Source of the DNA: Campylobacteraceae bacterium
Lineage (GTDB): Bacteria; Campylobacterota; Campylobacteria; Campylobacterales; Sulfurovaceae
Direction of reading: 5' to 3'
DNA: 64,000 nucleotides
NCBI GenBank assembly: GCA_027080995.1
Contig: JALWNT010000021.1
Span: 1 to 64,000 of the forward strand
Made by a program: the position numbers and the translations under genes. Below the pieces are notes generated by a model that saw only the letters and a list, made by a program, of their open reading frames with translations, had not been told where the DNA came from and ran no database searches. Shown here piece by piece: positions 28,989 to 37,709 of the stretch. Positions within the stretch are counted from its first letter, which is position 1. Each line of letters opens with the position of its first letter.

Positions 28989-30158
28989 TTGTTCCTCTGC
29001 TGCTATACGCTGCTGAGTACCGCCGTCTGGTTGCTCGCGCTGCCGTTTCTTGCTCTCCTCTCCTTTCGGAGCAAGTACCGCCGTTCCCTCCCCGCCCGTT
29101 TTTTTCTCTGGAGAAACCCTCCGCTGGAGGAGGACGGCCTCTGGTTTCATGTCTGCAGTTTCGGTGAGGCGAGGGCGGTGGCACCGCTGGTGGAGCGTTT
29201 CGATCCGGCTCTGCGCCGGATGACCGCGACCACACAGACCGGCCACAGTACCATCGAAGCCCTGGCTCCCGGACAGAGCCGCTATCTGCCTTTCGAGCCG
29301 CTGCTTTGGCTCTGGGCCCACCCCCAAAAAGCGTTGATCGTGATGGAGGCGGAGCTGTGGTATCTGCTCTTTGCCGTCGCCGGGCGCCGGGGGGCTGCGA
29401 CCTTTCTGATCAATGCACGCCTGAGTGACCGATCCTGGCCGAGGTATCGGCGCTTCGCCTGGTTTTATCGCCGGCTTTTTGCGCAGATAGACTACGTCTT
29501 CGCCCAGAGCGAAAAAGACCGCAGCCGCCTGGAGGAGCTGGGAGCTCGCAGCGTCACCGTCACCGGCAACCTCAAACTGGGAGCCGTCGCTCATCCCGAC
29601 CGCAAGCTCCCCAAACCGGCGCGGGGGCTGCTGATCTGCGCGGCGAGTACCCATGAAGGGGAAGAGGCTCCTATCCTCGAAGCGTTTCGGGCACTCAAAG
29701 AGTATCATTCCGACGCCCGGATGGTACTGGTGCCCCGTCACCCGGAGCGCTTCGAGAGGGTCTGGCGGATGATGCAGAGCTTCGCCCGTCTGCAGGGGTG
29801 GGAGGCGGCCCGTTTCTCCGAGACGGAGAATTTGGAGGCGGACTTGACCCTGATGGATAGGATGGGGGAGTTGGTCAACTGCTATGCGATCAGCGATGCC
29901 GTGGTGCTGGGGGGAGCTTTCGAGCCGATCGGGGGCCACAACGCCGCCGAGGCGGCCCAGTTCGGGATTCCGATCTTCAGCGGGCCCCATTTTTTCAACC
30001 AAAGAGATCTCTTCGAAGGGATCGAAGGGATCGAAATCGTGGACGAAAAAAACCTGGCCGAAAAGCTACGGTACCCCGGCCTCTGGAAGCCGACCCGCCT
30101 GAAGACCGTGGGCGACCCGCTGGAACGTATCGAAAAGGAGATCAGAAATGTTCTATGA
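28989..30158 (+). CDS. waaA: 3-deoxy-D-manno-octulosonic acid transferase
   Basis: WFHVCSFGEARAVAPLVE, VMEAELWY, AASTHEGEEAPIL, VLGGAFEPIGGHNAAEAAQFGIP. Confidence 0.9.
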   Translation: MFLCCYTLLSTAVWLLALPFLALLSFRSKYRRSLPARFFLWRNPPLEEDGLWFHVCSFGEARAVAPLVERFDPALRRMTATTQTGHSTIEALAPGQSRYLPFEPLLWLWAHPQKALIVMEAELWYLLFAVAGRRGAATFLINARLSDRSWPRYRRFAWFYRRLFAQIDYVFAQSEKDRSRLEELGARSVTVTGNLKLGAVAHPDRKLPKPARGLLICAASTHEGEEAPILEAFRALKEYHSDARMVLVPRHPERFERVWRMMQSFARLQGWEAARFSETENLEADLTLMDRMGELVNCYAISDAVVLGGAFEPIGGHNAAEAAQFGIPIFSGPHFFNQRDLFEGIEGIEIVDEKNLAEKLRYPGLWKPTRLKTVGDPLERIEKEIRNVL

Positions 30159-30444
30159 AAGCGACGGCGAGAGTGTCTCTCTCAAGATCAAAGCCCAGCC
30201 GGGAGCCAGCCGCAGCGAATTTGCTGGGCTTTACGGCGAGGAGGCGATCAAGATCCGCATCGCCGCCGCTGCAGTGGAGGGGGCGGCCAACAAAGAGCTG
30301 GTCAAATTCCTCTCCAAAGCCTTCAAAGTCCCCAAAAGCTCCATCCGATTCAAGAGCGGAGAGACGGCGAAGATCAAGATTTTGCAATTCCCTTATACTG
30401 AGAAATTCGAGGAATTTCTTGGTGAATTAGAAAATAGAAAATAG
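30148..30444 (+). CDS. DUF167/YggU family protein
   Basis: LKIKAQPGASRSEFAG...IKIRIAAAAVEGAANKELVKFLSKAFKVPKSSI. Confidence 0.85.
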   Translation: MFYESDGESVSLKIKAQPGASRSEFAGLYGEEAIKIRIAAAAVEGAANKELVKFLSKAFKVPKSSIRFKSGETAKIKILQFPYTEKFEEFLGELENRK

Positions 30445-30456
30445 AAATGAGAAATT
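30429..30456 (+). repeat. Heptamer array (AGAAAWK) overlapping the stop codon of the DUF167 gene
   Basis: AGAAAAT AGAAAAT AGAAATG AGAAATT. Confidence 0.75.
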
Positions 30457-30488
30457 GTGGTGCGTTGCTTTGCAACGCGGATTTACTT

Positions 30489-30516
30489 AACACGTAGCAC
30501 CCAACACGTAACACAT
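30489..30516 (+). repeat. Heptamer array (ARCACNN)
   Basis: AACACGT AGCACCC AACACGT AACACAT; flanked by hairpins gcgttgc-ttt-gcaacgc (30462-30478) and ggccc-gta-gggcc (30531-30543). Confidence 0.75.
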
Positions 30517-30585
30517 TTCTTGCGACGTGAGGCCCGTAGGGCCGTGCTTGCGACTTTTTCGGGCGAAGCCCTCTGAAGGATATTT

Positions 30586-31317
30586 ATGGAAAAAGCGTAC
30601 AAACTCCTGGCCGAGCAGGAGGGAATCTCCAACAAGAAAGCCAAGGAGCTCATCGACCGGGGCCTGGTCTATGTGGGAGATCAAAAAGTCAAAATCGCCA
30701 GGGCCGAGCTCCCCGACGATACCCGTTTTCGTATCGAGGAGCCGGCGGAGATACGGATCATCTACCAAGACGATGAGGTCGTAGCGGTGGACAAGCCGGC
30801 TTTTATCGACAGTTACGAGATCGAAGAGGCGATCGAAGGGGCGCAGCTGCTGCACCGCCTCGACCGGGAGACCAGCGGTGTGCTGCTCCTGGCCCGGGAC
30901 GAAGCCTTCGCCAAAAAGGCGATCGAAGCCTTCCGACGGCGCCAGGTGCACAAAGAGTACGTCGCCTGGGTCGAGGGGGTGGTCGTCGAGCCGTTGGAGA
31001 TCGATTGGCCGATTCATACGATCCGCAAAGGCAAAGCCTTCTCCCGTATCGACAAAAAACGGGGCAAGCCGGCCCTGACACGGGTCTGGCCCGACGAAAT
31101 CCAGGGCAAAAAATCCAAAGTGCGTATCGAGATCGAGACGGGCCGCACCCACCAGATCCGGGTCCATCTGGCGCATGCGGGTCATCCGATCGTCGGCGAC
31201 GAGCAATACGGCAGCCCCACCCGGGCCAAGCGCCCGCTGCTGCATGCGAAGAAAATCACGCTGCTGGGACGCAGCTACGAAGCGCCGGAACCGAAGGATA
31301 TTCAGCGTTATAAATAA
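30586..31317 (+). CDS. RluA-family pseudouridine synthase with S4 domain
   Basis: LLHRLDRETSGVLLLARDE, ETGRTHQIRVHLAHAGHPIVGDEQYG. Confidence 0.9.
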   Translation: MEKAYKLLAEQEGISNKKAKELIDRGLVYVGDQKVKIARAELPDDTRFRIEEPAEIRIIYQDDEVVAVDKPAFIDSYEIEEAIEGAQLLHRLDRETSGVLLLARDEAFAKKAIEAFRRRQVHKEYVAWVEGVVVEPLEIDWPIHTIRKGKAFSRIDKKRGKPALTRVWPDEIQGKKSKVRIEIETGRTHQIRVHLAHAGHPIVGDEQYGSPTRAKRPLLHAKKITLLGRSYEAPEPKDIQRYK

Positions 31318-31329
31318 CGCTGAATATCC
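31296..31329 (+). repeat. Perfect 15-bp inverted repeat spanning the stop codon of the pseudouridine synthase gene
   Basis: ggatattcagcgtta-taaa-taacgctgaatatcc; stop TAA at 31315-31317. Confidence 0.9.
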
Positions 31330-31364
31330 GATTTTGGATTTTGGATGATGGATTTTGGATGGAG
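31330..31364 (+). repeat. Heptamer array (GATTTTG)
   Basis: GATTTTG GATTTTG GATGATG GATTTTG GATGGAG. Confidence 0.85.
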
Positions 31365-31418
31365 GGTAAAAAAATTGGATAGAATTTCCAAAATTTCCCT
31401 CCAAGAAAGGGTATTTCA

Positions 31419-32774
31419 ATGTTTGATACACTGACCGACAGTTTCAAAAACGCGATCGGAAAGATCCGTTTTCATGATGATGAAAAGGCGCTCAAAAAGG
31501 CGCTGACGGAGCTGCGCAAATCGCTGCTCAAAGCCGACGTGCATCACAAAGTGGTCAAAGAGCTGGTCACGACGGTCGAGAAAGAGACCAAAGCGGCGGG
31601 AATCGGGAAAGAGGCTTTCCTCGCGGCTTTGCAAAAAGAGCTGCTGCGCATCCTCACGGCCAAAGGCAACCAGGGCTTCGTCTTCGCCTCCCGCCCTCCG
31701 ACGGTGGTCCTGATGACCGGTCTGCAGGGATCGGGTAAGACCACCACCACCGGCAAGTTGGCCTATATGCTCAAGGAGCAAAAGAAAAAGAAAGTTCTCA
31801 TCGCAGCGGCGGACCTGCAGCGGCTGGCGGCGGTGGAGCAGCTGCGCCAGATCGCCGATCAGATCGGCGTGGACCTCGTGGCCGACGAAAACGCCACGCC
31901 CGATGAGGTGGTCAAGAGGGCGCTCAAAAAAGCGGAGGACGAGCTCTACGATGTGCTCCTCATCGACACCGCCGGGCGCCTGGCGATCGACGAGGAGTTG
32001 ATGGAGGAGCTGGCACGGATCCGGGATCTGGCCCGGCCTGACGAGATCTTCTACGTCGCCGACGCGATGACGGGGATGGATGCGGTGCGCACCGCCCAGA
32101 CCTTCAAGGACAAAATCGGCATCACCGGGGTCATCCTGAGCAAATTCGACGCCGACAGCAAAGGGGGCGTCGCCCTGGGTATCGCTCATCAGGTCGGGGT
32201 CCCTCTGCGCTTCATCGGTAGCGGAGAGAAGATGCCCGATCTCGAACCCTTCATCCCCGAGCGGATCACCGGACGGCTGATGGGCGCGGGCGACATCGAA
32301 GGCCTCGCGGAAAAAACCGCCGCCGTCATCGACGAAAAGACCGCCAAGCGGGTGACACAGAAGATCAAAAAGGGGCAGTTCAACTTCAACGACTTCCTCG
32401 AACAGATGGAGCAGATGAAAAAACTGGGCTCGATGAAGTCGATCCTGGGGATGATCCCGGGAATGGGCAATATGGCCAAACAGCTCGGCGACCTCGATCT
32501 GGAAAACTCCGAAGAGGTCAAGCACATCAAGGCGATGATCAGCTCCATGACCCCCAAAGAGCGGGAAAACCCCGATCTGCTCAACAACAGCCGCAAACGC
32601 CGCATCGCCCAGGGCTCCGGCCTCAGTCAGATGGAGGTCAACCGCGTCCTTAAGCAATTCAAAAACGCCGCCAAAATGGCCAAGAAGCTCTCGGGCAAAG
32701 GCGGAATGAAGCAGATGCAGCAGATGATGCAGCAGATGCAGGGCGGGGGAGGATTCCCCGGTATTCCGCGATAA
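31419..32774 (+). CDS. ffh: Signal recognition particle protein
   Basis: MTGLQGSGKTTTTGKLA, DTAGRLAIDEELM, Met-rich M domain ending GGMKQMQQMMQQMQ. Confidence 0.96.
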   Translation: MFDTLTDSFKNAIGKIRFHDDEKALKKALTELRKSLLKADVHHKVVKELVTTVEKETKAAGIGKEAFLAALQKELLRILTAKGNQGFVFASRPPTVVLMTGLQGSGKTTTTGKLAYMLKEQKKKKVLIAAADLQRLAAVEQLRQIADQIGVDLVADENATPDEVVKRALKKAEDELYDVLLIDTAGRLAIDEELMEELARIRDLARPDEIFYVADAMTGMDAVRTAQTFKDKIGITGVILSKFDADSKGGVALGIAHQVGVPLRFIGSGEKMPDLEPFIPERITGRLMGAGDIEGLAEKTAAVIDEKTAKRVTQKIKKGQFNFNDFLEQMEQMKKLGSMKSILGMIPGMGNMAKQLGDLDLENSEEVKHIKAMISSMTPKERENPDLLNNSRKRRIAQGSGLSQMEVNRVLKQFKNAAKMAKKLSGKGGMKQMQQMMQQMQGGGGFPGIPR

Positions 32775-32804
32775 CATTAGAGGTGCCCATAAGGCAAACT
32801 GCGT

Positions 32805-32810
32805 TATAAT
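32805..32810 (+). promoter_or_regulatory. Candidate -10 element upstream of atpB
   Basis: TATAAT in gcgttataatcacg, about 35 nt upstream of the atpB start. Confidence 0.4.
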
Positions 32811-32843
32811 CACGATTGAATTTTCTCGGAAAAAGGGGTAGTA

Positions 32844-33566
32844 ATGGAAGGTGTCTTTACCTTTATCGGTGCGATCACAGGTCACGGGGTGGGGATGGTC
32901 GTCGGCCATCTGCTGCTGGCGACGATCATCATTATGTGGCTGGCGGTCAAGGCGACAAGCAATCTCAAAGCGGTTCCCTACGGAACACAGAACGTTATGG
33001 AGGCTTACCTCGGCGGTGTCATCGCGATGGGCCGCGACGTCATCGGAGAGGAGCTCGCCCGCAAATACCTGCCGCTGGTCGCGAGCATCGGGCTTTTTGT
33101 CCTGATCAACAACATTTTGGGGATCATCCCCGGTTTCGAATCTCCCACCAACAACATCAACGTCACTCTGCCGTTGGCGCTGGTGGTCTTCTTCTACTAC
33201 AACTACGAGGGGATCAAAAAGCAGGGTGTCGTCCACTACTTCGCCCACTTCGCCGGTCCGGTCAAGGCGCTGGCCCCTCTGATGTTCCCCATCGAGATCG
33301 TTTCGCATCTCTCCCGGATCGTTTCCCTCTCTTTCCGACTCTTCGGAAACATCAAGGGTGACGACCTCTTCCTTTGGGTCCTGCTGATGTTGGTGCCCTG
33401 GCTGGTGCCTCTGCCCGGCTTCTTGCTGCTCACCTTCTCGGCATTGCTTCAGACCTTTGTCTTTATGATCCTGACCTACGTCTATCTCGCCGGAGCCGTC
33501 GCTCTCGAAGAGGAGCATCCCGAGAAAGCCCCCGAGCCTGTCGTCGACACGCTGGGCGCCGTCTAA
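32844..33566 (+). CDS. atpB: ATP synthase F0 subunit a
   Basis: [26 protein letters not shown]...[18 protein letters not shown]. Confidence 0.93.
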   Translation: MEGVFTFIGAITGHGVGMVVGHLLLATIIIMWLAVKATSNLKAVPYGTQNVMEAYLGGVIAMGRDVIGEELARKYLPLVASIGLFVLINNILGIIPGFESPTNNINVTLPLALVVFFYYNYEGIKKQGVVHYFAHFAGPVKALAPLMFPIEIVSHLSRIVSLSFRLFGNIKGDDLFLWVLLMLVPWLVPLPGFLLLTFSALLQTFVFMILTYVYLAGAVALEEEHPEKAPEPVVDTLGAV

Positions 33567-33591
33567 GACCTTCGCGGCTTTCGCCGATCTC

Positions 33592-33876
33592 ATGCGGCTT
33601 CGTTCCCGTTTTCTCTCCGCACTTGTCAATTTCCTGCTCGGAGTCGCCTGGGCTCTTGCTCTCATCGGAGCACTCTCGGCGATTTTGACCTATGCTTCCT
33701 TCAGTCTGTTGGCCGCGGCGCTTCACGGCGTGATCTGGGCCACCCCCGGTCTTTTTCTCGTGCTGTGCATCGAATATCTGCTTGCCGGCTTCCAACGGAC
33801 CGAAGAGTTGCAGCGCCAGGGCAGAATCCTCGATGAGCTCCTCGAAACGATCAAAAAAGACGCCTCTTCCCGATGA
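33592..33876 (+). CDS. Small hypothetical membrane protein
   Basis: 94 aa with two predicted hydrophobic helices; 4-nt overlap with the downstream gene. Confidence 0.65.
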   Translation: MRLRSRFLSALVNFLLGVAWALALIGALSAILTYASFSLLAAALHGVIWATPGLFLVLCIEYLLAGFQRTEELQRQGRILDELLETIKKDASSR

Positions 33877-34415
33877 TCCGCTACGCGATCAGCGATCCGA
33901 GTACCCTCCGTTTCGATCGTCTGGAAAGCGATTTGCTCCGTTTCGTCCGGCGGGGGGCGACGATGATCCTCTACCGCGACAAAGCCAATCCCTCCTACGC
34001 ACAGAATGCGGAGCGTTTCATTGCCGAGCTGCGTCGCCGGACTTCCGCGCAGGCCCTTTTGCACACGGATGAAGTCCTTGCGGCCCGTCTCGGCGCCGAT
34101 GGCGTTCATTTCCCCTCCGCAGAGCTTGAGCGAATCCCCCGGGCCAAAGCGCTCGGCCTCTACACCGTCGCCAGCACGCACACTCTGGACGAAGCCCTCC
34201 GGGCCCAGAGTCTGGGCGTCGATGCCGTGACCCTCAGCCCCCTTTTTCCCAGCCCAGGCAAAGGCCCCGCACTGGGCGTCGAACGTTTTCGCGGGATCGT
34301 CGAAAAGCTGGAGATTCCGGTAATCGCCCTGGGAGGAATCTTGGATAAGAAGAACGTTACCTGCGCATTGACAACAGGGGCGGCCGGTTTTGCTTCTATA
34401 CGTTATTTCGGATGA
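33873..34415 (+). CDS. Thiamine phosphate synthase/TenI-like protein
   Basis: LLHTDEVLAARLGADGVHFPSAEL, LSPLFPSPGKGPALGVERFRGIVEKLEIPVIALGGI. Confidence 0.8.
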   Translation: MIRYAISDPSTLRFDRLESDLLRFVRRGATMILYRDKANPSYAQNAERFIAELRRRTSAQALLHTDEVLAARLGADGVHFPSAELERIPRAKALGLYTVASTHTLDEALRAQSLGVDAVTLSPLFPSPGKGPALGVERFRGIVEKLEIPVIALGGILDKKNVTCALTTGAAGFASIRYFG

Positions 34416-34421
34416 TCTGGC

Positions 34422-36566
34422 TTAATTAAAAGGAAGCTGTGGCTTCGTGGGAATTTCTTTGATGGGTGCTCCAAGGTAATACCCTTGTAGATCATCGAAG
34501 CCGAGGGAGGACACTTTTTCATAGACACTGCGAGAATGTACAAATTCAGCGACGGTACGCCATCCTGCCAAGCGAGCGAAGTCAAGGATGGTTTTAACAA
34601 TCAGTTCAGAGTGGGAGTCATAGTCGATGCGGCGGATTAGACTGCCGTCTACTTTGAGAATATCGATATCAAGCTTGAGAAGTTTTTCGAAATTTGAATA
34701 GCCGCTTCCGAAATCATCGATGGCGATTCGACATCCTCGACGTTTGACCGAATCGATAAAATCGGAGACAATTTCATAATCTTTGATTTTCTCGGTTTCG
34801 AGTAGCTCAAAAATAATCCGCTTTCCCAGTGCAGGGTTGCGGTCAAGAAGTGAGAGGATACGCTCTCGATCTTCAGAATTGTCAATATCGTCTGCTTCCA
34901 GATTGATACTGAAGAAATAAGGGTATTTTGCGGCATTTTCCAGAGTTTTTTCTAAAATTCTTACGGTGATTTCGCCACTGAGTTTTGCTTCTTTAGCGAC
35001 AGGAATAAACTGGGAAGGTTGCATGATCTCTTTTCCACTTCTTTGTTCGATACGGGCCAGCGCTTCAAATTTGTCTATGCGTCTTTCCTTCAGGTTGTAA
35101 ATGGGTTGGAAATAGGGGAGGAGAGTATCTCTCTCCAATGCATTGCGTACGCTGCGTAGTATCTGTATGTTGTTGGCAATCTCTTCCCTGTTGTCCATGC
35201 TGTCTCGATAAAGTACATAGCGTCTTCTTTGTGAATTTTTTGCAAATTTCAAAGCCATGTCAGCCGTTTCAAAAAGCCAACTTTTTCTCTCGCTTGCTCC
35301 CAAAACAAAATTCAGATCGATTTGTAGATCCTCGATGACAACCTGAAGATTTTCCAATGCATCGTGAAATTCCTGAAGCAGAGTCTCTAGTGCTTGGGAA
35401 AGGTTCTCTTTTTCGAAGAGAATACCGAAATCGTCCCCTCCAAGACGGTAGTGATTGGCTTGAAGCGAGGAGGGAGTAAATTCGATGAGTTTGCGGGCGA
35501 CACTCTCGAGGACTTTATCCCCTATACGGGTTCCATAGAATTCGTTGATGTGCTTGAAGCGTTCGATGTTCGTCAGAATCAATACTGGATGTCTCATTTT
35601 ATGTTTTTGCTGCTGATAGGCGAGCCTATTGCCTAGACCGGTCAGTGAATCGGTGATAAGAGAAGTTTCAAGTTCTCTCTTCATGCGTTTGAGTCGACGG
35701 TTTTCCCTATCAATCCAGAAAATGAAAATAAGTACGATGAAGAGTGAAAAAAGGTAAAGCAGTAGCAGAAGTTGATTGGTACGATTGATCTCTATAAGTT
35801 CGCGGGCGGATTCGCGTTGAAACTCTTCATTGAGAGTAATGAGATCTTTTTGTAGCCGATTGTGTAGAAGACGACGTAAAAGCCGAACGTATTGTGGAAA
35901 AGTTTTGACATAATTCTTCAAATGTTCCTCGAGTATTTGAAGAAGATGTTTGCGTGGACCTTTAAAACTGTTGTCAAAACGCTGTAAGCGGTCGAGGTAG
36001 GTACGAATATCGGGAAGGAAGTCCGTATCTTTGGCGTTGCTTGCCAAGAAAATAGTTGCATTGATCTGTGAAAGCAGGAGGAGAGTCTTGCGTTCGATCG
36101 GTTTGCCGGTGTCGAAAAGCTTGTGAGCTTTTAGTTGAAGAGTGGGGATGTAGATTATGCTGTTTTTCAGTGAGGCGTTGAGTGTGAGATAGTGTTCAAT
36201 GTTCTGACTGTAACTCTCGAAATGCTCTGAGAAAGCTTGCAGTTTTTTTCGGGTTCCTAGATGAATGTGACTTAGAAGATAGTCGGAATGTTCAAGGTTC
36301 TGTATCTGTTTTCTCATTTGTGCAATCAGATGGTGGACACTATCATAGTTGTAATAAAGAAATGAGGAATTGCTGAGAATTTCACTTTCCAAAGCGTAAA
36401 AATCGGTCTGAAGCTGTTGAAGAGTGTTCTGAGTGTTCAAATTGCTGCTGAAATAGTTTTTGAGAGAATGGTCACTGTAAAGGAAAAGGCTGACTCCTGT
36501 AGCGGCTGCCAAAAGTGTTAGAATAATTCGAACTATTGTCATCCCCATCTCAATTCTTTTTCCCAT
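34422..36566 (-). CDS. Membrane GGDEF/EAL protein (GGDDF site, intact EAL motif)
   Basis: Two TM segments around an extracytoplasmic helical region; TDSLTGLGNRLAY, LGGDDFGILF, FEALARIEQ, DDFGSGYSNFEKL. Confidence 0.88.
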   Translation of the reverse strand: MGKRIEMGMTIVRIILTLLAAATGVSLFLYSDHSLKNYFSSNLNTQNTLQQLQTDFYALESEILSNSSFLYYNYDSVHHLIAQMRKQIQNLEHSDYLLSHIHLGTRKKLQAFSEHFESYSQNIEHYLTLNASLKNSIIYIPTLQLKAHKLFDTGKPIERKTLLLLSQINATIFLASNAKDTDFLPDIRTYLDRLQRFDNSFKGPRKHLLQILEEHLKNYVKTFPQYVRLLRRLLHNRLQKDLITLNEEFQRESARELIEINRTNQLLLLLYLFSLFIVLIFIFWIDRENRRLKRMKRELETSLITDSLTGLGNRLAYQQQKHKMRHPVLILTNIERFKHINEFYGTRIGDKVLESVARKLIEFTPSSLQANHYRLGGDDFGILFEKENLSQALETLLQEFHDALENLQVVIEDLQIDLNFVLGASERKSWLFETADMALKFAKNSQRRRYVLYRDSMDNREEIANNIQILRSVRNALERDTLLPYFQPIYNLKERRIDKFEALARIEQRSGKEIMQPSQFIPVAKEAKLSGEITVRILEKTLENAAKYPYFFSINLEADDIDNSEDRERILSLLDRNPALGKRIIFELLETEKIKDYEIVSDFIDSVKRRGCRIAIDDFGSGYSNFEKLLKLDIDILKVDGSLIRRIDYDSHSELIVKTILDFARLAGWRTVAEFVHSRSVYEKVSSLGFDDLQGYYLGAPIKEIPTKPQLPFN

Positions 36567-37500
36567 GCAGAATTTGGGGAGTTTCTCCGGTTAGGGTTTT
36601 CAAAAAAGCGATGAGGGAGCGGATCTCTTCGTCATTGGGTACGAATCCGAGATTATGATAGGCGATTTTTCTCAGAGCTTCCCGAAGAGTCGGAACACTT
36701 CCGTCGTGGAAATAGGGTGCAGTCAGGGCTATGTTTCTCAGGGTGGGGACTTTGTAGACATTTTTGTCATTTTCCCGGTGAGTTAGTGCATAGAGATCGG
36801 GGTTATAAGGACGCCAGGGATAAGGATTGATAAGTCCCATTTTTTGAAAACTGTTTCCTCCCAGATTTACGCCGTTATGGCAGGTGATGCATCCGATTTT
36901 TTTGAAAAGTTTGTATCCCCGGAGTTCGAGAGGGGTGAGTGTGGTTTCATGGCGGAGATAACGGTCGAAACGACTGTTGGGTGTAGTGAGAGCTTTCTCG
37001 AATTCGGCGATCGCATCGCTCATGTCCTCAAAGGTGGCAGGACGATGATAAAGAGTGAGAAAAAGTTTGGAGTAGGAAGGGTCCCTCCGAAGATATCGGA
37101 CGATCCGGGAAGAATCCATTGCCATCTCATTGGGGTTATGGATCGGTAGAGGGACTTGATCTTTCAGATTTTTTGCTTCCCCATTCCACATTTGTCGAAA
37201 ATTGAAAACACTGTTAAATACTGTTTGGGCGTTGGTGTGGCCTTCCCGTCCCCGAATACCAATAGAAACAGATCGGTTTTCAGCTCCATTCTGCGGTTGA
37301 TGGCATTGGACACAGGCAACGGTCCCATCGTCCGAGAGTTTCGGATCAAAAAAAAGTTGTTTACCTAGTTTGGCTTTGGCATAATTGTAATCGATGTGCA
37401 GAGGGATCGGTCGCAGAACGTTCTGTGCTTCCACCGACAAGAAAGCCCCTGCCATCCATACTATTATTAATGATTTCAGTAAATATCCGATTTTATTCAT
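36550..37500 (-). CDS. Di-haem cytochrome c peroxidase family protein, exported
   Basis: Signal peptide; two haem sites CVQCH and CITCH; LGKQLFFDPKLSDDGTVACVQCH, VPTLRNIALTAPYFHDGSVPTLREAL. Confidence 0.92.
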   Translation of the reverse strand: MNKIGYLLKSLIIVWMAGAFLSVEAQNVLRPIPLHIDYNYAKAKLGKQLFFDPKLSDDGTVACVQCHQPQNGAENRSVSIGIRGREGHTNAQTVFNSVFNFRQMWNGEAKNLKDQVPLPIHNPNEMAMDSSRIVRYLRRDPSYSKLFLTLYHRPATFEDMSDAIAEFEKALTTPNSRFDRYLRHETTLTPLELRGYKLFKKIGCITCHNGVNLGGNSFQKMGLINPYPWRPYNPDLYALTHRENDKNVYKVPTLRNIALTAPYFHDGSVPTLREALRKIAYHNLGFVPNDEEIRSLIAFLKTLTGETPQILHGKKN

Positions 37501-37709
37501 GATATTATCCTATCGAAAAGAGTTGTGGTTTCTGATGAGTTTGAATTTGCTTCAAATCGAGTTGTATTCTTTGGAAGGAAGAAAACGGTAAAGCAACCTG
37601 GAGGCAGATAGGATAATTTGGTTCAAATGAGTGAAAAGGTATAATCAATATTCATGTTCGAGAAGGGATATTCCGACCTTTCCAAAAATTTGTCATCAGG
37701 AAGTTCACA

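Noticed and set aside
28389-30002. 537-aa minus-strand ORF antisense to the zinc-ribbon and waaA genes
   Set aside because: Shadow ORF; hydrophobic repeats are the complement of the coiled coil.
31416-33665. 749-aa ORF on the minus strand antisense to ffh and atpB
   Set aside because: Composition is typical of antisense reading of GC-rich codon-biased genes; no recognisable domain, and the plus strand has two certain genes.
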